Origin: Gautieria morchelliformis
Taxonomy: Eukaryota > Basidiomycota > Agaricomycetes > Gomphales > Gomphaceae
NCBI GenBank assembly: GCA_015179125.1
Contig: WHVA01000417.1
Location: 39,069-103,068 of the forward strand
Length of the DNA: 64,000 nt
Reading direction: 5' to 3'
Of this stretch, positions 1-11,812 are shown piece by piece; the first letter of the stretch is position 1, and each line of letters begins with the position of its first letter. The position numbers and the translations under genes are program-made. The notes under the pieces are model-generated. The model had not been told where the DNA came from and did not search any database. It saw only the letters and a list, made by a program, of their open reading frames with translations.

Positions 1-211
1 AGAGGACGGAGGCTTCCTCCCAAGCTGACTAACAGGCCGGTAGTTTCCAGTCCGGCGACAGGTATCCTGTCCTGTCCATGCAGCAAGACGATGGAACCTC
101 TGCAGAAATAAGCGCTGATGTGGCACCGTGACGGAGTAAATAAGTTCGTGACGGTGTACCATTAAGTTTTTCGCGATCCCTAATATTTCACGGTTCGAAT
201 TTGTTCTCAGT

Positions 212-1334
212 ATGGACTCGCTGGTGGCATACGGAAGTTCGGATGAAGACGAACAGCCAGACAAAGAGTCCCCGTCTCCCACTGTAGACACGAACTTCAG
301 CCACCCCCAGCCCAAAAGGTCTGTCCAGCTTTCCAGCTTTGCTTTACCACCATGGCCAACTAGTGGCGATCCTTAACCCATATCAATGTAAACCTCTGAC
401 CTACAGAAGCCTGCCCTCGCTTCCACCTACCTTGACGCCCCCTGTCCCGGAATCTTTGCCGTCGAAACACCAGGGCCGTATTCGAACGCACCCGCATGTC
501 GAAGGCCAGTTTGCATCATATGTCTATGTGCCCGTTCCGCTGGAACATGACGCTGCTAGAAGGATCGGCAAGGTGGTAAGCCATGCGATAAAACACGCAA
601 AAGGCCTGGTTCCCAGTATAAACGCTATCATCGAGGAGCGGGCAACATGGAACAGTGAGGGAAACGAACGAGAGTTACATGTTAGTTTGTCTCGCCCAGT
701 TTACCTCCGGCATCACCAGCGGGAAGATTTCAAGAAAGCTGTCCGAAGCATAGCTTCCTCAAATGCCCCGTGAGCAAATCTCTATTATACACACGGGGCA
801 CAAAAACTTCCTCATTTCCCTATTTCAAGGTTCCCGGCATCCTTTGCCACGTTTGCAACATTCGCCAACGATGAAAAGACACGTGCATTCCTGGCCTTAG
901 AGGTTGGCGCAGGCCACTCAGAAGTTTGTACTTGGCCCTGCTGATCTAGATCAAAGCCGCTTATCTAGTCGTTCATGTAGTTTTGTAAACTCGCTGAAGA
1001 TCTAACTCCCACCTTGCGCTCCCTATACCAAAGTGAATATTATGCACAACCCCGCTTTCATGCGTCGTTTGCGTGGGCATTATTGGATGCATCCCCTAAA
1101 TTGCAATCAGCCTCCTGTCCAGAAGTGCTGTCGGATGCAGATGCCACGATTTCCACAGAATCAGGACTATTCCCCCACCCCTCCCATACTATCCGAGAAT
1201 TTCCACCATCATTGCTGGGGAGTCTCACAGATGAACTCGGCGAACAGCTACGGCATCGCGGAGAGTTTGGCGTATCAGAGATCAAAGTACGCATTGGAAA
1301 GACTGTTGTGGCATATCCGCTATGCGGTCAATAA
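212..1334 (+). CDS. USB1: U6 snRNA 3'-end phosphodiesterase, USB1 family
   Basis: USB1 trims and finishes the 3' end of U6 spliceosomal RNA in the nucleus; it is a 2H-family phosphodiesterase. The model has four exons (212-318, 407-769, 830-923, 981-1334) with GT-AG introns of 88, 60 and 57 nt. All phases join to one 305-residue frame. The start is the first ATG and opens with the short acidic N-terminus (MDSLVAYGSSDEDE) often seen in this family. Both catalytic HxS motifs are visible: HVSLSR (H127, S129) and FHASFAW (H215, S217). Between them lies the family signature around NDEKTR and LEVGAGH. The gene ends 336 bp before the next start on the same strand. Identification rests on the two motifs, their spacing and the usual length of about 300 residues. 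Confidence 0.9.
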
Positions 1335-1670
1335 TTTTAAGTTGTATCATAGTGATATACATTTCATTTTTGTTTTATGTAAGGATATGCCTCCCAAGTC
1401 GTCCAGTGTTGAAAGTGATTTGGTACCAGAATGCTTCGGTTTTGTATGTTTTTTTTTTGCAGAGACTTTATCGACCCGTTACATAGAGCACGTGACGTTA
1501 TGTGACGAGGCGGAAAATAAAGCGGAGATGGCCCAATACTTGATCGGAGGCACGTGACTACAGAAACATGTACGCGTCTGGCTCGTCCTCAACTCTCTAA
1601 ACTCTGCCTCTCAAGATACCCATCTGTTCATCTACTTCACGCTATATTTACCGCATTCTCTCACATATTC
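1335..1670 (+). promoter_or_regulatory. Intergenic promoter with two CACGTGAC E-boxes
   Basis: This is the only space between the USB1 stop and the start of the LRR scaffold gene, so it should hold the scaffold promoter. It contains two CACGTG palindromes at 1489-1494 and 1551-1556, both extended to CACGTGAC on the plus strand, about 62 bp apart. A CCAAT pentamer lies between them near 1533. CACGTG is the core bound by bHLH factors such as Cbf1 or Pho4 types; binding here is inference. A pyrimidine tract ending in GCAG near 1450-1461 could be the acceptor of a 5'UTR intron. Confidence 0.45.
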
Positions 1671-4600
1671 ATGCTTGCAACGTCTACAGTACTTCGCTCA
1701 CCACCCAAGCCGGGTTGGCAGACAGATGAGCTCGAGGACGAATGGATAGAGCCATTCTCTTCCAACAGTGACGAAAACATATCCATAGTCAATTCTCTCT
1801 CCATTACATCTCAGGGCCGCTTTGATGATGTTGCTCCGAAGGACCCCATGCTTTCCCCAGCACCGCCCTCACCCACAACTCCCGGCACCTTTTTGATCCG
1901 CGAGGACCAGCTCGCAGCACCTATCCTCCCCAAACCACTACTCAAAGGTAAAAGCAAAGGCCTCCTCAAGGATTTTTTTAGCCCTCTTGCGTTGGAGACT
2001 ATGTTTGAACCGCCATCCCCGATGCAGAATGAGATGCGACCTGCGCCTTCGCCTCCTTTGCCACTGGATAATACAGTTCCTGTCGACAATGAGCTACAAG
2101 AACAAGAAGTTGAACTAGCAACTGTCGACGGCTCAGTGGATGAAGGGCTAGGAGTTTGCAATATGGAGGAGGAGACTCGTTCCGTTTCAGCTACCGGTCG
2201 CGGGAATAATGAGGGCGGGGACCAGGAACCGTTCAAGGGTGAAGATGTTATTCTGGCGTCGGACATCCCAAACCTCGTCTCCTTTGATGGCCGGAAACCC
2301 AGCACATCGTACAAATTCACATTCTCTGCGGCTTGCCCAAGGGCAGCCAACCGCATGCCGAATTCCTCGCCGCTACCAGTCAAAGATAAATTTCAGGCAC
2401 CCCCGACCGACCCACGGCTGCGCCTTTTTCAGTTTCAATATGATACCTTCACCCGCGATCATCTCTCCGCCATGGTCGATTCCATCGCCGTCCACACACC
2501 ATCGGATTCCAGCAAACCTGACTCGCCAGATAACGTGTTATCCGGCGGTCACGCGCACAGGCGACCTCCATCCGCTCAAGAGGCACCAAATACACACTTA
2601 CGAGCCACGAAGCGTCTTAAACTCACTCCCCCGGAGGATAATGACAATGCGTTTGGATCCAAGACACGCAAAGACTACGTTGGGGAGTCAAAGAGTCTCA
2701 TGAAGATGATTAAGCAACCGCGTACGCCCTCTATGACGACCACCGTATCTGCTAAGGAAAATATTAAACCTACCAACACGGAGAACTATGGCACCGTAGA
2801 AGATCGACCTCGGAGAGTTCCCTTTGGCGACCGTAAGTGCTCGTTTTTGGACTTTCCACCCTGATTCGTAGGTTTGTGTCTGTAGTTCGCAGTATGTGGT
2901 CTAGCGAGACATCCTCGGAGGCTTCCGGTTCACAACATGATTCAAAACAATGCCCCAATCCATCCACCGCTCATGCGTCAACATCCCTTCATCCCGTGTA
3001 TCCCACGTCAACGGTGGCTCCATCCATACCCTCCTCATTGTTCTCATCCACGTCAAACTCCAACTCAAAGCCATCTAGCACCGCGTCTGCACTAGGATAC
3101 CGCCGCCAGGCGGCCGATCTCATGGCCCAAATTCGGAAAGATATGACTACAGGTAAACGACTTGTCTCACTCGAAACGGTAAAGGATAAGACTATGGACG
3201 AGGTCGACGACAAGGAGTGTAGCACCCCGCTCCAGGTTTGCGTTACGCCCGCAAGTCCTAGTAGTGCCCAAGTGGTGCCACCAGAGAAATCCGCAGCGCA
3301 GTCCTCGAATTCTCAGCCCCCTGCACCCCCACTTTCCCAGCCCTCAGTTGACACTGAAAGACAGAAGCTGCACCTTACTCGCACCGTTCGCAAGCCGAGT
3401 CCTCGCAAGCTGTTGCGGAGGTTAAGTGCCGCCGATGAGGTTGACCGTGAGCTCGCCATGAATCAATCGAACTCTGATCCGTACTTTCCCGTCTCTCCGA
3501 CAACTGGGAACCCGCACACACAACCTGCAGAGCAACAGCCCATCGATGCTAAATACTTTCCGGAGTCCTCCCTATCACCCACGTCTTCCTCTCAACAAGC
3601 TTCGTCACGTCCGCAGACTCACCCTCAGTCTCAGTCTACTCAGGCGCTTCATGCGGCGTTGCACGTTCCAATGCCCACTCAGACCAATTCCCTAATCCCT
3701 CAGCCAACCACTGAGCCGGGTCGTGTGGTTTCTGGTGGCACGGCTAGTAGCGTTGAGACAGCCGACTCAGTGCTGACACGCGGCACAACTGCGACTAGCA
3801 CCACGTCTGTGATCACCGGACGGACCGCAAGCACGGCATCTGTCGTTTCTGCGCCGTCATTCGTGAAGCATGCTGGCCCGATACAGATGACTCGAATTGG
3901 GCCAGAAGACGTTCCCAGTTTGCCCGAGATGGTCGGCGGAATGCGGTTTGATCGCCAGTTGATGCGTTGGGTCAAGGTTGGCCCAACTAAAGAGCCTGGG
4001 GTACTTAGGGAAAGCAAGGGTTCGGTTGGCCCGAGCGAGGAGAGCGAGGATCCGTTTCGGAGCTTCGAGAGTCTCGAGAGCGGCCAAGTGGGGGATCTCG
4101 CAGATGCTCAGCCTCCAGCGGTCACGGATGATGCACAGGCAGGCGTTGACGATGCCAACGATGACCATGAATCCCGAGATGACATACTCGCAGCGGCTGT
4201 CACGGCAATGTCGCTCCACGATGATGATACTGATGATTCTTTGGAGTTTGACTACGACTCCGCGGGGGCTCTTGTGGAAGTCATGACCGGTATTGACTCC
4301 TATGACGAGACCACAGATTCAGAAAGTGACCAAGCTCGTCCAGGAGAGGGCCTGGCAGAAGAGGGCAATGCCGAGGATGACACCGCTACCATTCCACCTC
4401 GGAATACAGTGGTAACCATTTCCCCGAACCCAGTCACGCTGCCCGAGCCTTGCAGTACCCCCATTCCTGCACACCGTACGGGTCTTGCCGCTCCCCCTCG
4501 GTCTGCTCTCAAGAACAGGAACGATTCGTTGCATCGCCGAGCACCAGGCTCTGCCATTCGGACACCGAGCCGCCTGTTCAGCTCAGCCCACCGCCGGTCT

Positions 4601-6883
4601 GTGAGCTTTTCTGATGGACGCAAGGACGGCAAGATCAAGGGTCTCGGTCGAGACACAGGAGACGAGATGAGCGTCCTGGGGCCCAGTTCTGATCTGTCCA
4701 GTCCAAGCGCGAGGGGCAAACGGATCGCAGCCATGTTGGAGAACCTAGCTGAGCCCAGCGGCGAGGATCCGACGCCCTCCAGAGCTAGCGTTAGCTTACG
4801 TCCATCTACAGGCATGGGCCAAGCGCAGCCACATACCAACGCCTCGTCACGGCGCCCGTTTGCTCGATCTAACGGGGAAAAGGCGTTGTCGCTGGCACAG
4901 GGCAATCAGACTTTCCTCACAGAATGTTCGTTCGGCGTGGCACATGACAGGCTGGTCCAGGTGATCGAGGACGTGCATCCTTATCTGCCCCACTGGGAGA
5001 AACTAGACCGCATCAACCTCAGCAAGAAGGGTCTCGAAAGTGTGGCTAGACTCAAGGAGCTTCTGCCCAGATTAGATGCGCTCAGTCTGTGAGTGATGGC
5101 GAAGCTCTGGACAAAATTAGCCCGAGCCTCACTGATCGTGCAGGGACGGAAATGCTTTACTTTGGTTGACGGGCGTGCCCAAGATGATGCGGACATTGTC
5201 TGTGGCTTGCAATCGGTTCGTCTGATTTTTTCATGGGGTGTTCCTTGCTCATTACGATCTTAGACTCACAGCCATGACTTCGTTTAATCATCTCATGAAC
5301 CTGGAGAAGCTAGACATCAGCAACAACCAGATTGAGTCTTTGCAGCGCAAGTTTGTTCCTTAAGCCTCATCGCTGCGCCCCAGATGACATGCATCACAGA
5401 ACTGTCCTGTCTGAAGCGTCTGCGTGAATTGAATGCCGATGGGAACGCAATCACTAGTCTGGACGGCCTCGGCGAGCTCGATGGTCTCACGAAAGTCAGT
5501 CTCAGAAATAACCGTATCACCCAGGTCGACTGCAGCGAGCTCCACTGGTAACATGTATTTCCCTTTGAAAATGCTACTTTTTCGCTGACTGGGCTGTTCC
5601 AGGCCACGCGTGGAACTGTTGAACCTCAGCGGCAACCGGCTTGGCGGCATTGCAGGGCTGTCTTGCTTGGCCTCGCTGTCTGCATTGAACCTCGGTGCGT
5701 GGGCTGACTTGGCTTGATTCGCTTCTTCTTCCACCCTGAATCCGTGTTCCGGGGACTTGCAAAGACCACAACAGCCTCGTGTCACTAGATGCCGACGGGC
5801 CGATGCCCAGGCTACGCACGCTCCGCGTGAGCAACAACCGTCTTGCCCGCCTGGACGCGTCTCGGTTCACCCACATCCGGACACTGTACGCGGACAACAA
5901 CCAACTGTGCGGCGTGGACGGCGCGCGGAAGCTGCACAAGCTGGAGAATCTGAGTTTGCGGAATCAGAACGGCACAGGACTGTGAGTGGCCGGACTGATG
6001 ATCATGGCGTCCAGATTTGGGCGGAGCTTCCGAAAGGTTGACGGATTGTGTCCCAACAGGACCCTGTCCACAACAGACATCCGTGACGTAAAACGTCTGT
6101 ACTTATCAGGTACGGCCCCCCGTATCGGGCCTGAAGCGCCCTTTTTTGATCCCGCGATGGTTCTATTATAGGCAACCCGCTGTCCTGGTCGTTCCTGCAA
6201 GAGCCGTGCTACAACCTGGTCTACCTCGAGCTCGCGGCGTGCAGGCTGACGCAGCTGCCGCACGAGGCGTGCAGGCTGCTGCCGAACGTGCGGGTGCTGA
6301 ACCTGAACTACAACTTCCTCACGGACGCGCGGGCGCTGGACGGGCTCAGCCGGCTCCGCAAGCTCACGCTCATCGGGTCGCGACTCAAGGGCACCAAGCC
6401 GCTGATTCGCATGCTGCGGCGGATGCCCGACATGGAGATGCTGGACTTGAGGTATGGTTTCGGTCCCGGTGCAGCTCGGATGGGATCTGAAGATTTGCCT
6501 TTCTATTCGGTCCCCACAGGATGAACCCGTGCACGCTCGGATGGTACCTGCCTGTGCTCGTGCAGGACGTGCCTGGTGCGCTGCAGCCAAGCGAGGCGGC
6601 GCGATCGGGGCGCGACGTGAAAGGCGAACCGGGAGGGGCAGCGCATGGCGGGCCCGCGCCCAGGTATCGCGGGGACGCGTGGCAGGAGCTGGACGTGAAG
6701 TTCCGGCGCGACCTGCCGGACGAGGCGTACGTGGGGCGGCTGGCGTACCGCGGGCTGGTGATGCGGGCGTGTCCCAAGGTGCGGCTGCTGGACGGGGTGC
6801 TCGTGGAGGGGCGCGAGCGGGAGAAGGCGGAGCGGCTGCTGCAGGGGGTGCTGTGTGCCCAGCCGCGGGAGCGGCGGACGTAG
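1671..6883 (+). CDS. cdc11: Leucine-rich-repeat spindle-pole scaffold, Nud1/Cdc11-like
   Basis: This is probably the spindle-pole scaffold that anchors the septation-initiation / mitotic-exit kinase cascade. Ten exons (1671-2832, 2886-5088, 5144-5215, 5264-5346, 5400-5547, 5603-5694, 5765-5981, 6060-6109, 6172-6451, 6520-6883) join in phase to 1556 residues. Residues 1 to about 1080 are low-complexity, Ser/Pro-rich and probably disordered. They include a short conserved-looking block (DFFSPLALETMFEPPSP, residues 101-117) of the type I associate with Cdc11 proteins. The C-terminal third, from about residue 1090, is a run of 22-23 residue LRRs; segments such as LDISNNQI, LNADGNAI and LNLSGNRL recur at the expected spacing. 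The small exons fall inside the LRR part. The start is the first in-frame ATG. The family call comes from architecture and length; another LRR scaffold of the centriolin group is possible. Confidence 0.75.
5347..5399 (+). other. GC-AG intron in the LRR scaffold gene
   Basis: No GT donor gives an open, in-phase join here. The nearby GTTTGT donor leads straight to a stop. Using GCAAGT at 5347, the usual form of a non-canonical GC donor, with the acceptor CACAG ending at 5399, keeps the frame. It also restores a repeat of exactly 22 residues between LDISNN and LNADGN. The intron is 53 nt, like its GT-AG neighbours. Confidence 0.75.
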
Positions 6884-9661
6884 GATTTTCGGATGTGGTG
6901 ACGGTATCTGTTCTAGCTACTTTTATCTGGCTCCTATCAGAGTGTGCTCCTATTTGGGATAGCGCAAGCAACGATTGCACGTCGATGCGGATTTTATATT
7001 GCGAAGCGCAAGGGCGAACAGTCGACTTGTTACATAACGAAATTTCATTGAGTGCGCTTCCGGCCTTCGGACCCCAGGCACGGCGTGCATCCGCCATTTT
7101 CGAGTGAAGCTCCGGGTTCTCCGCTCACCCCTGCCGCATTAGGAAGGCTGCTTCTCCCCGGGAGCTGTACCCACAGAAAAATCAAATTTCATATTAGCTG
7201 CAAAGCTTCGTGTGCGACAATTAATCGGGTTTACGCCGTCTGCCCGTGACTGGCCCGCGGGCGTGTCGGTCCCGGCCGGCACGCGTGCCTGAGCCGGGTT
7301 GGTAATAATAATAACATCACTCGATTCATTGTGCTCGCTGGAGGGACTGCCCCCCTCGCCTATCCGCCCAGCCGCACAGGCTCCAGTCCCATCAACCCCA
7401 GGCATCGTGATGATGCATCTGGCACAGAGTCGGCGCCGGCGAGCACACCAGCACGCAGCCCACCTTCTCTCCCCGGCGTGGGAGCGTGCGTGTTGCAAAT
7501 ACATCCGTGGCCCTGCAGCGAGGGGCCTTCCTGGGCCCCAGCGCGCCAACCGCGGGTCCGACGACGGATGCCGATGACTTGCTCTTGCCACAATTGCGCA
7601 TGTTCGTGGGGCTCCATTAATTGTAATTAATGGTACGCTTCCTTCCTTATCCGATATCCCAGCGCCGACTTGGGTGTGCTTCGCGGGCTTCCACTGGCAC
7701 TGGCAGCAGATGACAATAATAGCCGGATGTGGCATGCCGGGATATATACCGGTGTATAAACTACAAATTCTGTATATTCCTCGCTTTGCGGGTATGTGCG
7801 GGATTTGGCGTGGCCTGTTTGAGAGAGATATCGGATGTGCGGGGCGTGCAGCGTGTTGGATTAATTGGAAATGCACCCACTTTGAATCTGAGCATTGGCA
7901 ATGCAGCCACGACTTGGCACGGGTCGGTGCCGTGGCGAGAGCGCGGGGAGTCGACGCCAAGGGTAAACGCTACAGTCATTGCCCAGAGCAATGGGTCAGC
8001 AAGCGCACCGTGTACCATTGCATGAGCCTCCCAAGCTCCTCCCGCGCAACGATCACGAAGCAGCGCTCCCATCCGTCCCCGACTGATTAATCGCATTACC
8101 CATGATCTAGGATCTCCTTTCCTGTTCCTCACAATGATTAATTCGTGATTCATGAACTAGCCGAGCACATATTCCCCCCCCTTTATCTGGTGGCATCTGC
8201 AGCCCTTTTTGGTGTAATTGTAGATCTGCCAGTGAACCCAATCTACAGCGCCCGGCCGGCCGGCCGCATGCCGCACCGCGGCACACAGCGCAGCTACCAC
8301 GACCACGGTGGTGTGAACTCTGCGGCTGCGTGGGAGGCAATAACCTTCCCAGCTCTCGGCTCGGCGCTCCTCCCGAGCCTGCACAAGCTCTGACCCCGTG
8401 ATGTGATGCCGGGCTCTCAGGTCGAGACTCTGTGCTGCCAGCGCATGCCTGGGTATTCTTGCTCTGCACTGTAAATATACACGCAGCCACTGGTCGCGAA
8501 ACTCTTGACCGTGGTGGCATGTACGATATCCGGCTGCATATTCGCTGGGAGCTGGCACGGGTGTGAGCGAGGGAGCCGTACTGGGGGCGGCTGCCAGTGG
8601 TGGCTGTGGGGCGATCACTGATGCAGCACTCACTTATCGGGCGGGCGATCCACACATGCATAAGGCAGTGTGGTGAATGCCATCTATGCATCGAGACGCG
8701 CGGGCGTCGGTGCGCGGGCGGTCTGCATCAGCGGGTCCAGCTGCAGGCGCACGCGCCGGCGGCGTGACGCGAGGGGGACTGGGCGCGGGTGGGAGCGCGG
8801 GCGAGCGACACGGCACCCCGGGGGCGAGGCTTGGCCTGGGGATCGGGGCAGCACGGGTCGAGGGGTGATCGTCGAGGATCCGAGGAGGCGTGAGACCAGC
8901 GCGATGTGTGGGAGAGCGGGTGCGTGGTGGGGACGGGGTAACCAGGTGAGCAGTGGAAGACGCAGCGATCGAACAAAGATGCAGATGGATCAACGAGGGA
9001 AGCTCTGTCAGACAGGCCAGACGCAGACGACACAACCCATCACGAGATCAGCAGTCGCTCGCCCGAACGGGCTAGCCGCGAGGACCCAATGCGCAGATCA
9101 CATCACCCAGCCATCGTGATCAGCGTCCCAAAGCAGCCCATAGCAGTATAGTGCTCTTTGTCGCCCCCAGAAGCGCACGCGAACAGCGAACAACATCACC
9201 AGTGCGACGTTCATTGCGTCTTGCGTCTGGCGATCATGATTCGTGCGCGTCCGCTCATGCACGCGGGGGTGCGTGCACACCGTCGATCACCCTCTCCAAT
9301 AGTCCATAGTCGCAGCACGTCCACAAACAAGCACACTCATTCCCACGGTCTACCACCGCCACCGCCTGCTGGCCTGATGGTGGCGTCGCTGCATCTGCCA
9401 GTGCGGAGGTTCGCCTGCCCGGGGCGAGACCGCGCCGCCCTGGCCCATGATACATTGCCTGCTGCCAAGCCATGTCCTTGAATAGCCCTCTAGATGTCTT
9501 TATACCGAGTGCTCGGGGAATGTGTGCGCGGGATCGACAGGCCGCCGTACTTAGGCCTTGTTTCACGCTGGGCGCGGCACAGCCATCCATGCATCAGTAT
9601 TACTGTAAGTGCGCAACAAATGGCAAACCGTAGACGACCACCGTGATGTAGTGCGCACACG

Positions 9662-9690
9662 AGTAATAATAATAATAATAATAATATTGT
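9662..9690. repeat. AAT trinucleotide microsatellite
   Basis: An uninterrupted run of AAT units lies inside the gene-free stretch, flanked by GC-rich unique sequence. Confidence 0.85.
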
Positions 9691-10094
9691 CACTATGGCT
9701 ATGCTATGTACATGTTCTGCGCTGCGGCGCGCAGCATTAGTCGCGCCGCTGAGAGGGGGGAAGGGGGCACAGGAGGGGGAGTCGGATGAGTCTGCGCGAA
9801 TCGCAGGGAGAGGCCATCTTCGAGTTTGAGTTCAAAAGCCTACGAGACAGCCCATCCACACGCAGGGGGCCACTAATGCGTTCTGGGATGCCCCCCATTG
9901 TCCAGTCGAGCCTCCGGACCGCGGCTCCAGGCTGAAAGCCCCGGTACGCGGTGCCCCGGCTCGACCGGAGGAGGGCTGAGATTGCGCATGGAGCTTCGAT
10001 TGCGTGGGCGAGTTTTCGAGTGTACGCGTTTACGAGTTGTAATCTACAACCCTCAACCGTCGCCATTTAATCTCGCGTGAGTGGCGGGAGACAA

Positions 10095-10212
10095 TACGCG
10101 TCTCGTCGCGAGTGTCGTGCGCACCCCGTTTCGAGCGTCGGGTGTACGAGAGTTTAATTTGCAGCTCCCCTAGACGTCTCGTCTCGAGTGTCGTGCAATA
10201 CAGCGCACCCCG
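10095..10212. repeat. Imperfect direct duplication around a GAGTGTCGTGC core
   Basis: Two blocks, about 10095-10128 and 10172-10212, share the order CGTCTCGT, CGAGTGTCGTGC and GCACCCCG. The second has an 8-nt insertion before GCACCCCG. The function is unknown. Their position about 1.6 kb upstream of the homeodomain start would suit a duplicated protein-binding module. Confidence 0.5.
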
Positions 10213-11812
10213 ATTCCCAGCTTCGCGCTATTGAGTCGCGATCTGGCCCTTGCTTCTGCGCTGCCAGTGCCACGGCAATTAACAGCTGGCCTTCGGCGGC
10301 GCTGCGCATTGAATACCGTGTATCGAATTGACACATCCTCCCGAATCCGGCCCAGCCTTCCGTCGCGCCTTGAATACTCCATGTCGTGTCGTCCTCGCTT
10401 CCCTGCTGTCCGGCTGCACGGCCGGCGCGCGCCTTTCCGACGCGACGCCCGTTTGACGTGCTTACGTGCCTTGGCGGTGGCCAGCTGACCTGACACTACC
10501 TGCCACCGAGTGCTCGTGCTGAGTACTAATTTCTGAGTGCCCAGGTCGTCGCCGTGGCTCCGCCATTGAGTCCCGGGCCGTCGTCGCCGTCACGTCCACC
10601 CCCCGCCTTTTCGACGTCGTCCGCGCGTTCTAACTCCGTCCCGGGCGGGGTGTGTCAAGGGGGGGAGAGGGGGGAGGTGCTTCCTTCCCCCTCTTCTTCT
10701 TGTCCGGCGTTTCATTTCCCCCCGGCCATTCATTCCACGTCCACGTCCACGTCCGCGCTTCGCCGCCTGCGGGGGCTTCGCGGCGGACCCGCACATCCGG
10801 CCGCATGCGGCGTGTGCGGTCGCGCTGCCGCCGCGCCGCCTCTGGCACTGGCAGCGCGGCGGCGGGCGGGCTGGGCTTGGCTTTCCCGCCGCGCGCGTGC
10901 GGCGCACGCCACCGGTCGTGATGGGCCGCGTCCGGGGGGGGCTGCGTCCCGGTGTCCAATGAGCAATGGGCTACGCACCCCGCTCGCGCAGGCCCCGTCC
11001 CGGCGTCCAACGTTTGTTACGCCCAGCTGCGTGCTTCCGTGCTTCTGACGGGCGGCCTGGGATGGATGGATGGGTCTACGGTTTACGCCCGCGTACGGCG
11101 CGCGTGCTTCGGGGGTTCGGTGCCTCCCTCGGCGCGCGGTGCCTCGCTTCGAGTCGAGGGGACGGGCGACGGTGACGCGGGGTGTCACGCATAATATGGC
11201 TGGCGCGGCGCTAACGGCTAACGGTGCGCGTTATGAGGCCTGCGGCCTGGCGGACTTTTGGGCGAGAATATTTGATGATGATGGGTTGGCTACGAGGACG
11301 ATGCGCGGTCGGACGAGTGTGCGCGTCGTGTTGCGTGCGGGCAGTCATTCTTCTGCGCGTACGCCTGGGCGTGGAGGGCACAACGCACGCCTGGAGGACG
11401 CCTTGCGCACTGGGACACGACACCGGCACGGGGAGCGTCATGCCTGCCATCACGGACGGCTCGCGGAAGAGCCTTGCCATCGCCCTCGCCGTCTGTCGTG
11501 CCATGCCTGATTTGTGGTGATTCGCCTTGGGGGCAAGAAAGGACGCCGTTGGCTGAGACAGGATACGTCGCGGTGACGTGTGGGCGCAGGTTGCGGGCTC
11601 TGGGCGGTGACTCCGTGACGTGACGTGCTTCGTGATGGCGCGCGAGTCCGGTGTCCGCGCAGGACGGACTGGCCGCGCGCCCGGGCGGGGGCGCCAGGTA
11701 CTGCGTATTTGGTAATTATGGCTGAGCCGCAAAGGGAAATCGCTGTTCGCTTCCCGATGAGGGCATATTCGGGTGGTTATAAGCAGCGCGCTGGAGGACT
11801 GCATGGCACGAA

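Larger units (their letters stand above)
6884..11812. other. Gene-free stretch of 4.9 kb upstream of the homeodomain gene
   Basis: I see no gene here. Open frames exist on both strands, but they follow GC content, lack recognisable domains and do not join through plausible introns. The stretch contains an AAT microsatellite (about 9662-9690), a duplicated block near 10095-10212, a short CCACGT hexamer run near 10737-10757, and a very GC-rich part from about 10.5 to 11.8 kb with scattered homopolymers. It may hold the extended promoter and untranslated exons of the homeodomain gene, or a non-coding transcript, but nothing in the sequence proves this. Confidence 0.55.

Noticed and set aside
5964-7097. 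377-codon minus-strand open frame over the end of the LRR gene
   Set aside because: Antisense of GC-rich LRR exons; Arg/Ala/Pro-rich, no family features.
10554-11510. Several overlapping GC-rich ORFs of 100-160 codons upstream of the homeodomain gene
   Set aside because: They occur on both strands in all frames, have compositionally biased products, and no join gives a domain.
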